A DNA stretch of 64,000 nucleotides, from NCBI RefSeq assembly GCF_947495285.1, contig NZ_CANLXZ010000014.1:1-64000 (forward strand), written 5' to 3'. Positions 26,200 through 34,740 of this stretch are shown one piece after another. This stretch comes from an uncultured Nonlabens sp. Lineage in GTDB: Bacteria > Bacteroidota > Bacteroidia > Flavobacteriales > Flavobacteriaceae. Below the pieces are notes generated by a model, which ran no database searches, was not told where the DNA came from, and saw nothing but the letters and a program-made list of their open reading frames with translations. How positions within the stretch are numbered: position 1 is the stretch's first letter; every line of letters starts with the position of its first letter. Position numbers and translations under genes: made by a program.

Positions 26200-26260
26200 A
26201 TTATAAATCCACTTTAAATAAGCACATTAACTTAATTTAGCCCAGCTTAGGTCATAACAT

Positions 26261-27079
26261 ATGAAATTACAACACTACATCCTACTCTTCTGTTTTACTT
26301 TAAGTATTTCACTTAGTACTGCTCAAGAAGAAAAATCAGAAAGCAAAACTACTTCTCCCATATCTGGCATGGTAAAGGGAAAGGTTCTTAACGCAAGAGA
26401 TAATACCGTTCTTGAGAACGTTAATATCGTTAACTTAAATCAGATAAAAGGTACGATCACAACTAAGGAAGGACTGTTTAAAGTAGCTGCCCAGGTAAAT
26501 GATACCTTATATTTTTCTTATTTAGGTTTTGAAACCATTAATGTACGCGTTACAGAGGACTGGTTAAAATATGGAGATGTTACTATTTCCATGACAGAAA
26601 AAGGTATCGCACTAGAAGAGGTAACCGTTACAGAGACTTCTCTTACTGGTTTCTTAGAAATAGACGCAAAGCGTGCTCCTATTTATGCTACTAGAAGATA
26701 TAAGATAAATGGTCTCCCTAAAGGATATGAAGCTGGTGACAGTGAGCCTGGCGCTATAACAAATGTTCTAGAAAGTGTATTTAACCCAGCAGACTTCTTG
26801 TACAACACCTTTGGTAAAAAAGGAAAATCTATGCGTAAGCTAAGACAGGTAAAACAACAAGACGAGATTAGAAACTTACTACAAAGTAAATACGACAGAG
26901 AGACTCTGATGAACTTACTTCAACTAGATAAAGTTGACATAGATGGAATCCTAAGAAATTGTCAATATTCTAAGCAGTTTATTGAAACTGCAAATGATCT
27001 TCAAATACTAGATGCTATCAGCGAGTGTTATGAAGAATATAAGATATTGAAAACCTCTAAAGACAAAAATAAAAAATAA
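26261..27079 (+). CDS. Secreted carboxypeptidase-regulatory-like domain protein
   Basis: A 272-residue protein with a signal peptide (MKLQHYILLFCFTLSISLST, cleaved after TAQ). Residues about 38-115 form a carboxypeptidase D regulatory-like beta sandwich (GKVLNARDNTVLENVNIVNL, LYFSYLGFETINVRV), the domain that also opens TonB-dependent SusC receptors, but no plug or barrel follows. The rest is charged and helical. It lies 14 bases before the M28 peptidase gene and is likely in the same operon. Confidence 0.82.
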   Translation: MKLQHYILLFCFTLSISLSTAQEEKSESKTTSPISGMVKGKVLNARDNTVLENVNIVNLNQIKGTITTKEGLFKVAAQVNDTLYFSYLGFETINVRVTEDWLKYGDVTISMTEKGIALEEVTVTETSLTGFLEIDAKRAPIYATRRYKINGLPKGYEAGDSEPGAITNVLESVFNPADFLYNTFGKKGKSMRKLRQVKQQDEIRNLLQSKYDRETLMNLLQLDKVDIDGILRNCQYSKQFIETANDLQILDAISECYEEYKILKTSKDKNKK

Positions 27080-27093
27080 CCAAAATCAAACTT

Positions 27094-28158
27094 GTGAATT
27101 ACAAACACCTATTATCTTATACTCTTGCAGCTACCCTTTTAACAAGCTGTATTAACATGAAAGGAAAAGACGGCGAACCTGGAAAAGACGGTGCTGCTGC
27201 TATGTCTGGAAAAACCGTTAAAGATTACTCGCATGTAGACGTCATGTCATATGCAAACACGATTACCGAAGAGGAGTTAAAGGAACAACTCTATTTTTAT
27301 GCAAGTGATGAAATGGAAGGCCGCGCTACTGGTAGTCCAGGTCAGAAAAGAGCTGTAAACTACCTAAGAGAGCAGTACAAAAAAATGGGCGTTGCTGGTG
27401 GTGGAGAGAATGGAGATTATTTTCAAATCGTACCTGGAAAAGCATTTGGTAAACCAGAGCTTTCTTCAGAAAATGTGCTAGCTTTTATAGAAGGAACTGA
27501 ATTTCCTGATGAGATCCTTGTCATCTCTGCTCACCTAGATCATATAGGTATGGAGGATGGAAAAGTTTTTAATGGCGCTGATGATGATGGTAGTGGAACC
27601 ATAGCATTATTAGAAATAGCCGAAGCTTTTAAACAAGCTGCAAATGATGGTTATGGTCCTAAAAGATCGATTCTTTTTCTTCATGTAACTGGAGAAGAAA
27701 TAGGTCTTAAAGGAAGTAAGTATTATGCAAATAACCCTATTTACCCTATGGAAAACACCATTGCAGATCTTAATATAGATATGATAGGTAGAATAGATCC
27801 TGCTCAAAAGGCTAGTCCTGATTATGTTTACTTAATAGGTAGTGACATGCTCTCTCAAGACCTACACGATATCTCTGAGGCAGCAAACAAGAAATCTGTT
27901 AATATAAGACTAGATTACACGTATAATGGTAAAAACGACCCTAATCGTTTTTACTACCGTAGTGATCATTACAATTTTGCAAAGAATGATGTTCCTGTAA
28001 TTTTCTATTTTAACGGTACTCATGAAGATTATCACAAAGCAACTGATACTCCTGATAAAATTGAATACAAATTATATCAAAGAAGAACTCAATTGATATT
28101 TGCAACCGCATGGGATGTGGCAAATGCAGATAAAAGACCTGCACTTACAGATAAATAA
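27094..28158 (+). CDS. M28 family zinc aminopeptidase, lipoprotein
   Basis: A 354-residue peptidase starting with GTG. The lipoprotein signal ends LLTSC, followed by a short collagen-like linker, GKDGEPGKDGAA. The two-zinc M28 core is complete: ISAHLDHIG (His), NGADDDGSGT (Asp), TGEEIGLKGS (catalytic Glu pair), NIDMIGR (Asp) and the final His in NGTHEDYHKATDTPD. It would trim peptides at the cell surface. It forms a two-gene unit with the preceding secreted protein and is followed by a terminator. Confidence 0.92.
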   Translation: MNYKHLLSYTLAATLLTSCINMKGKDGEPGKDGAAAMSGKTVKDYSHVDVMSYANTITEEELKEQLYFYASDEMEGRATGSPGQKRAVNYLREQYKKMGVAGGGENGDYFQIVPGKAFGKPELSSENVLAFIEGTEFPDEILVISAHLDHIGMEDGKVFNGADDDGSGTIALLEIAEAFKQAANDGYGPKRSILFLHVTGEEIGLKGSKYYANNPIYPMENTIADLNIDMIGRIDPAQKASPDYVYLIGSDMLSQDLHDISEAANKKSVNIRLDYTYNGKNDPNRFYYRSDHYNFAKNDVPVIFYFNGTHEDYHKATDTPDKIEYKLYQRRTQLIFATAWDVANADKRPALTDK

Positions 28159-28182
28159 GAAGTATTATAGTTGATACAACAC

Positions 28183-28212
28183 AAAGCGTTAACTTTTAGG
28201 TTAGCGCTTTTT
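28183..28212 (+). terminator. Terminator after the M28 peptidase gene
   Basis: AAAGCGTTAAC pairs with GTTAGCGCTTT (one G-T wobble), followed by TTTTTC. It lies 25 bases past the stop. Confidence 0.8.
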
Positions 28213-28223
28213 CATTTTAAATC

Positions 28224-28571
28224 ATGTTATACTGGATACACAAAATAGTTACATTTATCGCAGGCTTATTCTTGATGATCTGCGCTCTTTATACCGCTGT
28301 TTTATTTATCGGCTTCTTAAAAGGATTACCCAAAACAGAAGTAACGATCCATTTCACATATAGAAGTTCTATTAGCTTTATCGTGGGATTACTCTTATTC
28401 TGGAATCCTAAATCGATTATAGATCACCCTGAAGTAGATTTACTCCAACTACGTACGTTCAAACAACAAAAAGAAGTGATCTCTAAAAGAAATAAAAGTC
28501 CATTTCTTAAATGTCTTATGACACTTCTATTAATTTTAAATTTATTTTTCTGGATGATATATGTGGCATAA
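28224..28571 (+). CDS. Small membrane protein, unknown function
   Basis: A 115-residue protein with three hydrophobic segments (residues about 5-30, 48-62, 93-113) and a charged loop rich in Lys, Gln and Arg between the second and third. The start is 12 bases past the preceding terminator, so it has its own promoter, not clearly visible. No family is recognised. Confidence 0.6.
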   Translation: MLYWIHKIVTFIAGLFLMICALYTAVLFIGFLKGLPKTEVTIHFTYRSSISFIVGLLLFWNPKSIIDHPEVDLLQLRTFKQQKEVISKRNKSPFLKCLMTLLLILNLFFWMIYVA

Positions 28572-28614
28572 AAAAAGGCACGATTTACATCGCACCTTTT
28601 ATTGATATGTGTTC

Positions 28615-28630
28615 CGCTTTCGCGAAAGCG
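28615..28630. repeat. Dispersed palindrome copy (perfect)
   Basis: This is the exact 16-bp core, preceded by TGTTC, the mirror image of the GAACA tail seen in other copies. It lies between convergent genes, 16 bases from the helicase stop. Confidence 0.95.
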
Positions 28631-28645
28631 ATATAATAAATACTA

Positions 28646-30196
28646 TTATTCTGAATCTGATTCTGCTGCGGCCTCGATCCCTGCAAATTCTTGCTGTATA
28701 GACATCCTAAGACGACGGTAATAATCTTCTTCTAACCAATCCTTATAGTTGTTAGTATTATTGATAATACAGTATGCATAACGTCTAATACGATCTTTAA
28801 TATCTTCTTTCAGTAATTTTGCTAAAATACGAGCGTCAAAAACGTCTTCACTATTCTCTACACACCACTGCACGTGTTGTGCGATAGACTCGTCGAGTAC
28901 ATCTTTAGACTTGCGGTTTTCTTTGGTAATACGTTTATAGGCTCCTTTTATATCAAAGGTAAACTCTGTAGTATTAGGAAATTCTGCTTTTGTAGAATCT
29001 GGTAAGGTATAAACAAAGTTGCGTTCTATCTCTTCGTCAGACACAATGTTCTCCACATAGAAATCTGGAGACCTAAACACTTGCTGCCAGTCTACAGGTT
29101 CATTCCATAAACCAAAACGAGCAACATTGTTTCCTAAATCAATTATTTGGAATTCTTTTTTATCCTTAAGAACACGAGAACCACGACCTATCATTTGATA
29201 ATAAAGAGTCAGTGACTTTGTCGCTCTATTTAAAACGATACACTCTACACTAGGCTCATCAAAACCTGTAGTTAAAATACTTACTGAGGTTAAAACGGCG
29301 TCTGGTTTTTCTTTAAACCATCTTAGAATCTCTTTACGCTCTTCCTTAGTATTAGTATTATCCAGGTGTCTTATTTCTATTCCCGCACGTCTGAAGGTGT
29401 CCTCTACCTCGATACTGGTTCTAATACCATTATTAAAGATAAGCGTCTTTTTACCTTTTGCTACTTCATTATACGACTGGATCAGTTTATCCTGCATGGT
29501 AGTTGCCGTATAAAGTTTCTCACTTGATTTTACCGTATAATCACCATTCATACCTATAGTTAGACCACTTAGACCTACGTCATAAGTATGGGTTACTGCT
29601 TGTGCAAGAAATCCTTTTTCTACTAGTGATGTAATGCTATTACCTACTATAAGCTCTCTATAGTTATCCTTCATAGGCAACTTAAAGTTAGAACTTAAAG
29701 GCGTCGCTGTTACACCTAGCATAAAACAATGGTCAAAGTACTTAAATAGTTTTCTAAAACTATTATAATGCGCCTCATCAATAATTACCAGGCCTATATC
29801 ATCTAGTTCTAGTTTATCATCCTGAATACGGTTATTCAAGGTCTCTACCATAGCAACAAAACATTCATAATCCTTCTGATCATCTAGTTCTTTTACCTTA
29901 GAATTTATCACTTTGTTCTTTACACCAAAACCATTAAGCATTTTTGACGTTTGCTTACACAACTCGATACGGTGTGTAAGAATAACAACTTTCTTACCTT
30001 TTTCTCTTATATACCTGCGTACAATTTCAGAAAAGACTACTGTCTTCCCTCCACCTGTAGGTAACTGATATAAAAGGTTATAATCGTCTTTTTGATTATT
30101 TATACGATCAAATATCGCTCCCAGATCGCGTTCTTGATAATCGTATAGAGATTTAATCTTACTTTCTTTTTTCATCGTCATTACTCTGGATTTCAT
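28646..30196 (-). CDS. DEAD/DEAH-box superfamily 2 helicase
   Basis: A 516-residue SF2 helicase of the SSL2/XPB-like, restriction-helicase type. Motif I is LPTGGGKTVVFSEIV, motif II IIDEAHYNS, motif III LGVTATPL, motif V TGFDEPSVECIVLNRATKS and motif VI YYQMIGRGSRV. It lacks nuclease or methylase domains; the C-terminal 120 residues are of unknown fold. The frame opens at 30211, but the -7 box TATTTTTG at 30209-30216 overlaps that codon, so 30196 is preferred, with 30181 and 30175 as alternatives. It probably acts in DNA repair or as an orphan defence-type helicase. Confidence 0.88.
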   Translation of the reverse strand: MKSRVMTMKKESKIKSLYDYQERDLGAIFDRINNQKDDYNLLYQLPTGGGKTVVFSEIVRRYIREKGKKVVILTHRIELCKQTSKMLNGFGVKNKVINSKVKELDDQKDYECFVAMVETLNNRIQDDKLELDDIGLVIIDEAHYNSFRKLFKYFDHCFMLGVTATPLSSNFKLPMKDNYRELIVGNSITSLVEKGFLAQAVTHTYDVGLSGLTIGMNGDYTVKSSEKLYTATTMQDKLIQSYNEVAKGKKTLIFNNGIRTSIEVEDTFRRAGIEIRHLDNTNTKEERKEILRWFKEKPDAVLTSVSILTTGFDEPSVECIVLNRATKSLTLYYQMIGRGSRVLKDKKEFQIIDLGNNVARFGLWNEPVDWQQVFRSPDFYVENIVSDEEIERNFVYTLPDSTKAEFPNTTEFTFDIKGAYKRITKENRKSKDVLDESIAQHVQWCVENSEDVFDARILAKLLKEDIKDRIRRYAYCIINNTNNYKDWLEEDYYRRLRMSIQQEFAGIEAAAESDSE

Positions 30197-30208
30197 TTTT
30201 AAGATTTG

Positions 30209-30216
30209 CAAAAATA
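30209..30216 (-). promoter_or_regulatory. -7 box TATTTTTG of the helicase gene
   Basis: This is a perfect TAnnTTTG match 12 bases before the ATG at 30196. It overlaps the longest possible start. Confidence 0.55.
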
Positions 30217-30311
30217 CTGCTTTTTTAAGGTTATTGTCCTTTGTTTGCTGTTAAGAATCTTAGATAATTTTAATTGATAAGATTTTAACTTGATAAAATA
30301 GCTTTTAGTAG

Positions 30312-30319
30312 TAATTTTG
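30312..30319 (+). promoter_or_regulatory. -7 box TAATTTTG of the DedA-like gene
   Basis: This is a perfect TAnnTTTG match 24 bases before the GTG start at 30344. Confidence 0.5.
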
Positions 30320-30343
30320 TCTTCCAAAAAAAAATTCGGATAA

Positions 30344-30967
30344 GTGGAACACTCAACGACTAAGAAAAAAACATGGTTTCAACCAGATCGCGCTCATAAA
30401 TACTATAAGCTTACTGGCTTTTATAAGTTTGTGGTCGATAGTATCAAGAAGTCTATGCCTCCAGTTTTAGTGGTGGTTGCGATTCTAGCCGTTGTTCATT
30501 TTACTGTAGATGGCGGTTTAATGAGTTTATTAGAGCTGGCTGTAGAAATGTTACCTGATTATGGTGTTTTAAGTTTTTTCTATATATCAGAAACTGTTCT
30601 AGGATTAATCCCACCAGAATTATTTATAGCATGGGCTGGCGAGACGGATACTCCAGCACTTAATTTATTTCTTATCGCATTATTTTCTTATTTAGGTGGT
30701 TTTACGTCCTACTGGATAGGAAGAAGAGCTTTAAAAATACCTAGTTTACATAATTACCTAGAAGTTAAAATGGCAAAGCAACTTGTTATGGCTAGAAAAT
30801 GGGGTGGAGTGCTTATAGCAGTAGGTGCTTTATTACCGCTTCCTTTTTCTATGGCTAGTCTAGTTGCTGGTATGTTGCGCTATCCTGTTAGAAAATGGGC
30901 CCTTGTAGGTGTGCTGCGTTTTATACGTTTTGCTCTTTATGGTGCGGCGATATTTTCTTTGGTTTAG
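30344..30967 (+). CDS. DedA/VTT-like membrane protein
   Basis: A 207-residue polytopic membrane protein starting with GTG. Segments resembling the VTT (DedA) fold are SYLGGFTSYWIGRRALKIPS and WGGVLIAVGALLPLPFSMAS-LVAGML, the latter with the conserved Gly/Pro re-entrant look. DedA proteins move lipids or lipid carriers across the inner membrane. The assignment rests on these motifs, so the subfamily is uncertain. It is divergent from the helicase gene and monocistronic. Confidence 0.65.
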   Translation: MEHSTTKKKTWFQPDRAHKYYKLTGFYKFVVDSIKKSMPPVLVVVAILAVVHFTVDGGLMSLLELAVEMLPDYGVLSFFYISETVLGLIPPELFIAWAGETDTPALNLFLIALFSYLGGFTSYWIGRRALKIPSLHNYLEVKMAKQLVMARKWGGVLIAVGALLPLPFSMASLVAGMLRYPVRKWALVGVLRFIRFALYGAAIFSLV

Positions 30968-31088
30968 GGTTAGATTATAGTTTTGCACTCGCGACAGCGG
31001 GATAAAAATATTTTAAATCGTTCCTTAAAAGATGTTCTTTTAAATCATAAATCAATTAAGTTTAGAGCTTAATTTAAAGTTTGATTAA

Positions 31089-32186
31089 ATGAATAAATAT
31101 CTATGTGCCGTCATTTTAATATTAATTTTAAGCTGTAAATCAAAAAAAATAAACTCTACAACATCACAAGACCTAATTATTCCAACCGTTCTTGATAAAT
31201 ACCAGGACTCTCTTAAAGAAAAGCGCTTTGGGATAGCGGCATTAGTAAAGCACAATAATATGACCGAGACCTATGCGATAGGTATTGCTGGAGATTCTAC
31301 TCTAATGACTCCTGATAAGGTTTTTAATATAGGAAGTATGAGTAAATTATTCACGGCTGTATTAATAATGCAAGAAATCGAGAGAAATAATATTTCTTTA
31401 TCAGATTCTTTATTTCATTTTTTCCCTCCATCATTAGTAAAAAATGAAAATGTAGACCTTAACATAAACATAGAACAATTACTTAGACATGAAAGCGGTT
31501 TAGGCGAGGTTTTAATAGACACATTAGCAAATGAATCATTACTCAATCCCTATTTTGAGTACAATAATAACAACCTCTTTGATAAAATACCTCAACCCAT
31601 ATTTGAACCTGGTAAAAAGTACCATTACACTAACACAAATTTTATTCTATTAGGCTATATATTAGAGGCTACTACAAATAAGAGTTATCACACACTTTTA
31701 AAAGAGCGTATTTTCAATCCATCAAATATGGTGCAAAGTTATCCTTATTATTCACCTGCTATTACTAATGCTGCTCACCCTATGTTTGACGGTGTAGATT
31801 ACACTGATCAGATAAATTATAAGTACTATCAGTATTACTGTTACGCTGCTGGCGGCATTGCGTCCACATTAATAGATTTACAAAAATTCTTTGTGCATTT
31901 ATTTGAAAAAAAGACATTTTTAAAACAAGAATACGTCGACCTAATGGTAGATACTAACTCTGAATATGGATTAGGAATTCAAATTACTAAAAGTACTAAA
32001 CATAATTATAAGTACTATGGGCATGCTGGTGATAATTTCTCGTTTGCTCTGCAAGATTTTTATGACCCAAACAATGGAGATATGGTTATTGTTTTTTCAA
32101 ATCAATTTGTAGATCCTTATACATTTCAGGTCGCTAACGATTTAATAAAGGTACTACTTAAAAACAAAAACATGAGTAATCAATAA
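31089..32186 (+). CDS. Serine hydrolase of the beta-lactamase/D-Ala-D-Ala peptidase fold, lipoprotein
   Basis: A 365-residue class C beta-lactamase-related protein with a lipoprotein signal, MNKYLCAVILILILSC. The catalytic SxxK is NIGSMSKLFTAVLI near residue 83; the YxN motif is HYTNTNFILLGYILE near residue 180. The third, HxG-type motif is YGHAGDNFSFAL near residue 316. Members include esterases and peptidases; true beta-lactam hydrolysis should not be assumed. It is monocistronic with a strong shared terminator. Confidence 0.9.
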   Translation: MNKYLCAVILILILSCKSKKINSTTSQDLIIPTVLDKYQDSLKEKRFGIAALVKHNNMTETYAIGIAGDSTLMTPDKVFNIGSMSKLFTAVLIMQEIERNNISLSDSLFHFFPPSLVKNENVDLNINIEQLLRHESGLGEVLIDTLANESLLNPYFEYNNNNLFDKIPQPIFEPGKKYHYTNTNFILLGYILEATTNKSYHTLLKERIFNPSNMVQSYPYYSPAITNAAHPMFDGVDYTDQINYKYYQYYCYAAGGIASTLIDLQKFFVHLFEKKTFLKQEYVDLMVDTNSEYGLGIQITKSTKHNYKYYGHAGDNFSFALQDFYDPNNGDMVIVFSNQFVDPYTFQVANDLIKVLLKNKNMSNQ

Positions 32187-32223
32187 GTAAAAAAGACTAC
32201 TCACCATGAAATATTTAATAAAA

Positions 32224-32249
32224 AAAACACCTACTTACGTAGGTGTTTT
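32224..32249. terminator. Bidirectional terminator between the serine hydrolase and OmpA genes
   Basis: An 11-bp perfect stem, AAAACACCTAC/GTAGGTGTTTT, with a TTAC loop and A/T runs on both sides. The genes converge. Confidence 0.93.
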
Positions 32250-32276
32250 ATATTAATCTCACAGATTAAGAACTAG

Positions 32277-33167
32277 TTAGTTCTTAATCTCCATTTCAGT
32301 TTCTTTCTTAGCATTTTCTTTTGCTTCTTCCATTCCTTTTTCTACCATATCAAAAAATTGGTCTAACTTAGGAAGTACAACGATTCTAGTACGTCTATTT
32401 TTAGAACGTCCCTCTGCAGTCTCATTAGTTGCTACTGGCACATAATAAGATCTACCTGCTGCAGTCATGCGCTCTGGCGCTACACTAAATTCTTCTTGTA
32501 AGACTCTAGTTACTGCAGTTGCTCTAGCTGTACTTAACGCCCAGTTATCAGCAAACTTTGCAGATGATATGGCCTGATTATCTGTGTGACCTTCTACCAT
32601 GATGTCTATTTCTGGCTTATCGTTAACTACTTTTGCAACTTTACCTAAAACCACTTTTGCATTGTTATTAATTCTATCACTACCGCTAGAGAACAATAAT
32701 TTATCAGAAATAGATATGTAAACCACACCTTTTTCTACGTTTACATTAATATCCTCATCCTGTAAATTACCTAGAGAGCTTTTTAAACTAGTAACCAGTG
32801 CTAGTGTCACACTGTCTTTCTTTGTGATTGCATCGTTTAAAGATTTGATTTGTAGATCTTTTTCTTTGATACTTTCTAAGGAGCGTTCTAAATTACGGCT
32901 ACCTTGTGCAGATAATGTTACTAACTCACCTTGATTATTTAATAGTGCGCTGTTAGAATTCTTTAAAGTAGCTATCTGGTCTTTAAGCACTTCTAATCTA
33001 GCTTGTGATGCTTTTTCATCAGAAATACACGCATTTAACTTAACTGTAGCAGTATCTAAAAGTTCTTTAGTTTCTTGCTGTTTTGCGAGTGCTGCTTCCA
33101 GATCTTTTTTAGATGCGCATGACACTAAAAGTCCACCTGCTAGCAACATTAAGAATATTTTCTTCAT
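32277..33167 (-). CDS. OmpA family lipoprotein with coiled-coil
   Basis: A 296-residue outer-membrane lipoprotein. The signal MKKIFLMLLAGGLLVSC fixes the start at 33167 (the frame opens at 33221). Residues about 20-125 are a predicted coiled coil, and residues about 150-270 an OmpA domain that binds peptidoglycan, seen in MVEGHTDNQAISSAKFADNW, LSTARATAVTRVL and GRSKNRRTRIVVLPK. It links the outer membrane to the cell wall. A TAGTTTTG -7 box lies at 33203-33210, giving a leader of about 30 bases. Confidence 0.92.
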   Translation of the reverse strand: MKKIFLMLLAGGLLVSCASKKDLEAALAKQQETKELLDTATVKLNACISDEKASQARLEVLKDQIATLKNSNSALLNNQGELVTLSAQGSRNLERSLESIKEKDLQIKSLNDAITKKDSVTLALVTSLKSSLGNLQDEDINVNVEKGVVYISISDKLLFSSGSDRINNNAKVVLGKVAKVVNDKPEIDIMVEGHTDNQAISSAKFADNWALSTARATAVTRVLQEEFSVAPERMTAAGRSYYVPVATNETAEGRSKNRRTRIVVLPKLDQFFDMVEKGMEEAKENAKKETEMEIKN

Positions 33168-33202
33168 TTTAAAAGTAAGATTGAAATTGTTTATTAGAGA
33201 TT

Positions 33203-33210
33203 CAAAACTA
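33203..33210 (-). promoter_or_regulatory. -7 box TAGTTTTG of the OmpA lipoprotein gene
   Basis: This is a perfect TAnnTTTG match 35 bases before the ATG at 33167. It lies inside the longer open frame and so supports the shorter start. Confidence 0.5.
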
Positions 33211-33253
33211 ATGATAATCAACGGTTGTACATGATCATTAACAATGATTTAAG

Positions 33254-34264
33254 TTATTTAAAGTTATTACTATATTGCTTATCACCTTTTATAAAGTACT
33301 GATAAACAACACTTAATTGAGAATTTTGAGCATTATTATTATTCACCATCTGCCCTACTGTTTTTCTCTTTTTAAATAGAGATCTCAACATCAAGTAGAA
33401 ATGAAAATGAGCCTTAAGAACAGCCATAAAATGAGCTAATTTAAATTCTATTAAAAATTTAAAAGCAGTAACACCATCGAGCACCATTCTAACTATCAAT
33501 ATCCAAACCCAAAAACTAGAACGCTCATTTTTAAAAATATTATATAAACTATTTCTAAAATTATAAAAAGTCTTGCGTGGATTAAGTGTTGCCAGTGTGC
33601 CACCACCTAGATGATACACCACAGACTCTGGCTCATAACTTACTGTATAACCTGCATGGCGCAATCTCCAGCATAAATCTATCTCTTCTTGATGTGCAAA
33701 ATAATCTTCGTCCAGCCCGTCTACTTCTTTATAAGAACTGAGTCTCAAAAATAAACACGCTCCACTCGCCCAATGCAGATTTATTGAATCATTATACTGC
33801 CCTAAATCCTTTTCTACAGTATCAAAAACGCGACCTCTACAGTAAGGATAAGCATAACGATCTAAAAATCCACCTGCCGCGCCAGCATATTCAAAGTAAT
33901 CTTTGCGTTTATGGTCTAATATTTTAGGCTGACACGCAGCTAGACTGCTGTCTGTGTGAAACCTATTTGCAATCACGTCACACCAGCCTGCAGTTACAGC
34001 GACATCACTATTTAACAAACAGACTACCTCTTCTTTCACACTTTTCAAGGCGACATTATATCCACCGGCATAACCGCGATTTTCATCCATCGCAATTATT
34101 TTAACTTCTGGATAAGTAGATTGTGTCCATTTTATAGAAGCGTCTATAGAAGCATTATCTGCTAGGTAAATAACGTGATCTTTACTGTGTTCTACCACGC
34201 TAGGTAAATAGGTCTTGAGCAGGTCTACTCCATTCCAGTTCAATATGACTATTCCTATTTTCAT
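33254..34264 (-). CDS. Family 2 glycosyltransferase
   Basis: A 336-residue GT2 enzyme. The N-terminal nucleotide-sugar fold begins MKIGIVILNWNGVDLLKTYL; ADNASIDASIKW and CLLNSDVAVTAGW carry the donor and metal-binding Asp residues, and LDEDYFAHQEEIDLCWRLRH the catalytic ED block. It resembles rhamnosyl- or N-acetylglucosaminyl-transferases of surface glycan synthesis; donor and acceptor are unknown. It overlaps the preceding nuclease-like gene by 4 bases (ATGA), so the two are translated together. Confidence 0.9.
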   Translation of the reverse strand: MKIGIVILNWNGVDLLKTYLPSVVEHSKDHVIYLADNASIDASIKWTQSTYPEVKIIAMDENRGYAGGYNVALKSVKEEVVCLLNSDVAVTAGWCDVIANRFHTDSSLAACQPKILDHKRKDYFEYAGAAGGFLDRYAYPYCRGRVFDTVEKDLGQYNDSINLHWASGACLFLRLSSYKEVDGLDEDYFAHQEEIDLCWRLRHAGYTVSYEPESVVYHLGGGTLATLNPRKTFYNFRNSLYNIFKNERSSFWVWILIVRMVLDGVTAFKFLIEFKLAHFMAVLKAHFHFYLMLRSLFKKRKTVGQMVNNNNAQNSQLSVVYQYFIKGDKQYSNNFK

Positions 34265-34707
34265 AAATTATATTGTGGTAAATCTGTTATAAAGTTATAG
34301 GTTTCTTTTTCATAATCCATCGTACAAAAGTAATGGTCTATACCATTAGTCACCATTAAATATTGTGCTTTTACTGCCAGATTATAACGGGCAATTTGAT
34401 CAAAAACAGATTGATCTATTCTCACCTCTGGCGCCTTGCACTCCACTATGAGATGTATAGAACCGTCTGTATTGTAACTTAAAATATCATAGCGCTTTGA
34501 AGTTCCTGCTATAATTAATTGCTTTTCTACGTTAAGGAGATTTTTAGGTATTCGCTTTCGCGAAAGCAAAAACAAAACAACATGTTGCCGTACCCATTCT
34601 TCTGGTGTCAAGATCACAAATTTTTTCCTGATCTGGTCAAAGATAGCACGTCCTTTTTCAGTACTTTTGACTCTGAAATTTCCAGCTGGTAGTCGCAATG
34701 GCTTCAT
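34261..34707 (-). CDS. HSDR_N-like PD-(D/E)XK protein
   Basis: A 148-residue protein resembling the N-terminal nuclease domain of type I restriction HsdR subunits. The core is RYDILSYNTDGSIHLIVECKAP near residue 75, where D...ExK forms the nuclease triad. No helicase, methylase or specificity gene accompanies it, and its partner is a glycosyltransferase, so a housekeeping nucleic-acid role is more likely than restriction. FLLSRKRIPKN near residue 48 is encoded by a palindrome copy. It is divergent from holA with 33 bases between. Confidence 0.8.
   Translation of the reverse strand: MKPLRLPAGNFRVKSTEKGRAIFDQIRKKFVILTPEEWVRQHVVLFLLSRKRIPKNLLNVEKQLIIAGTSKRYDILSYNTDGSIHLIVECKAPEVRIDQSVFDQIARYNLAVKAQYLMVTNGIDHYFCTMDYEKETYNFITDLPQYNL
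34553..34568. repeat. Dispersed palindrome copy inside the HSDR_N-like gene
   Basis: CGCTTTCGCGAAAGCA has 15 of 16 core positions and is followed by AAAACAAAAC. It is read as LSRKR on the coding strand. Confidence 0.9.
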
Positions 34708-34740
34708 AGCGCAATATTACAAAAACCATAACAGCTCTCG

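Noticed and set aside
30984..30999. Further copy of the palindrome after the DedA-like gene (TGCACTCGCGACAGCG)
   Set aside because: Only 12 of 16 positions match and symmetry is lost; it may be a decayed copy, but I do not count it.
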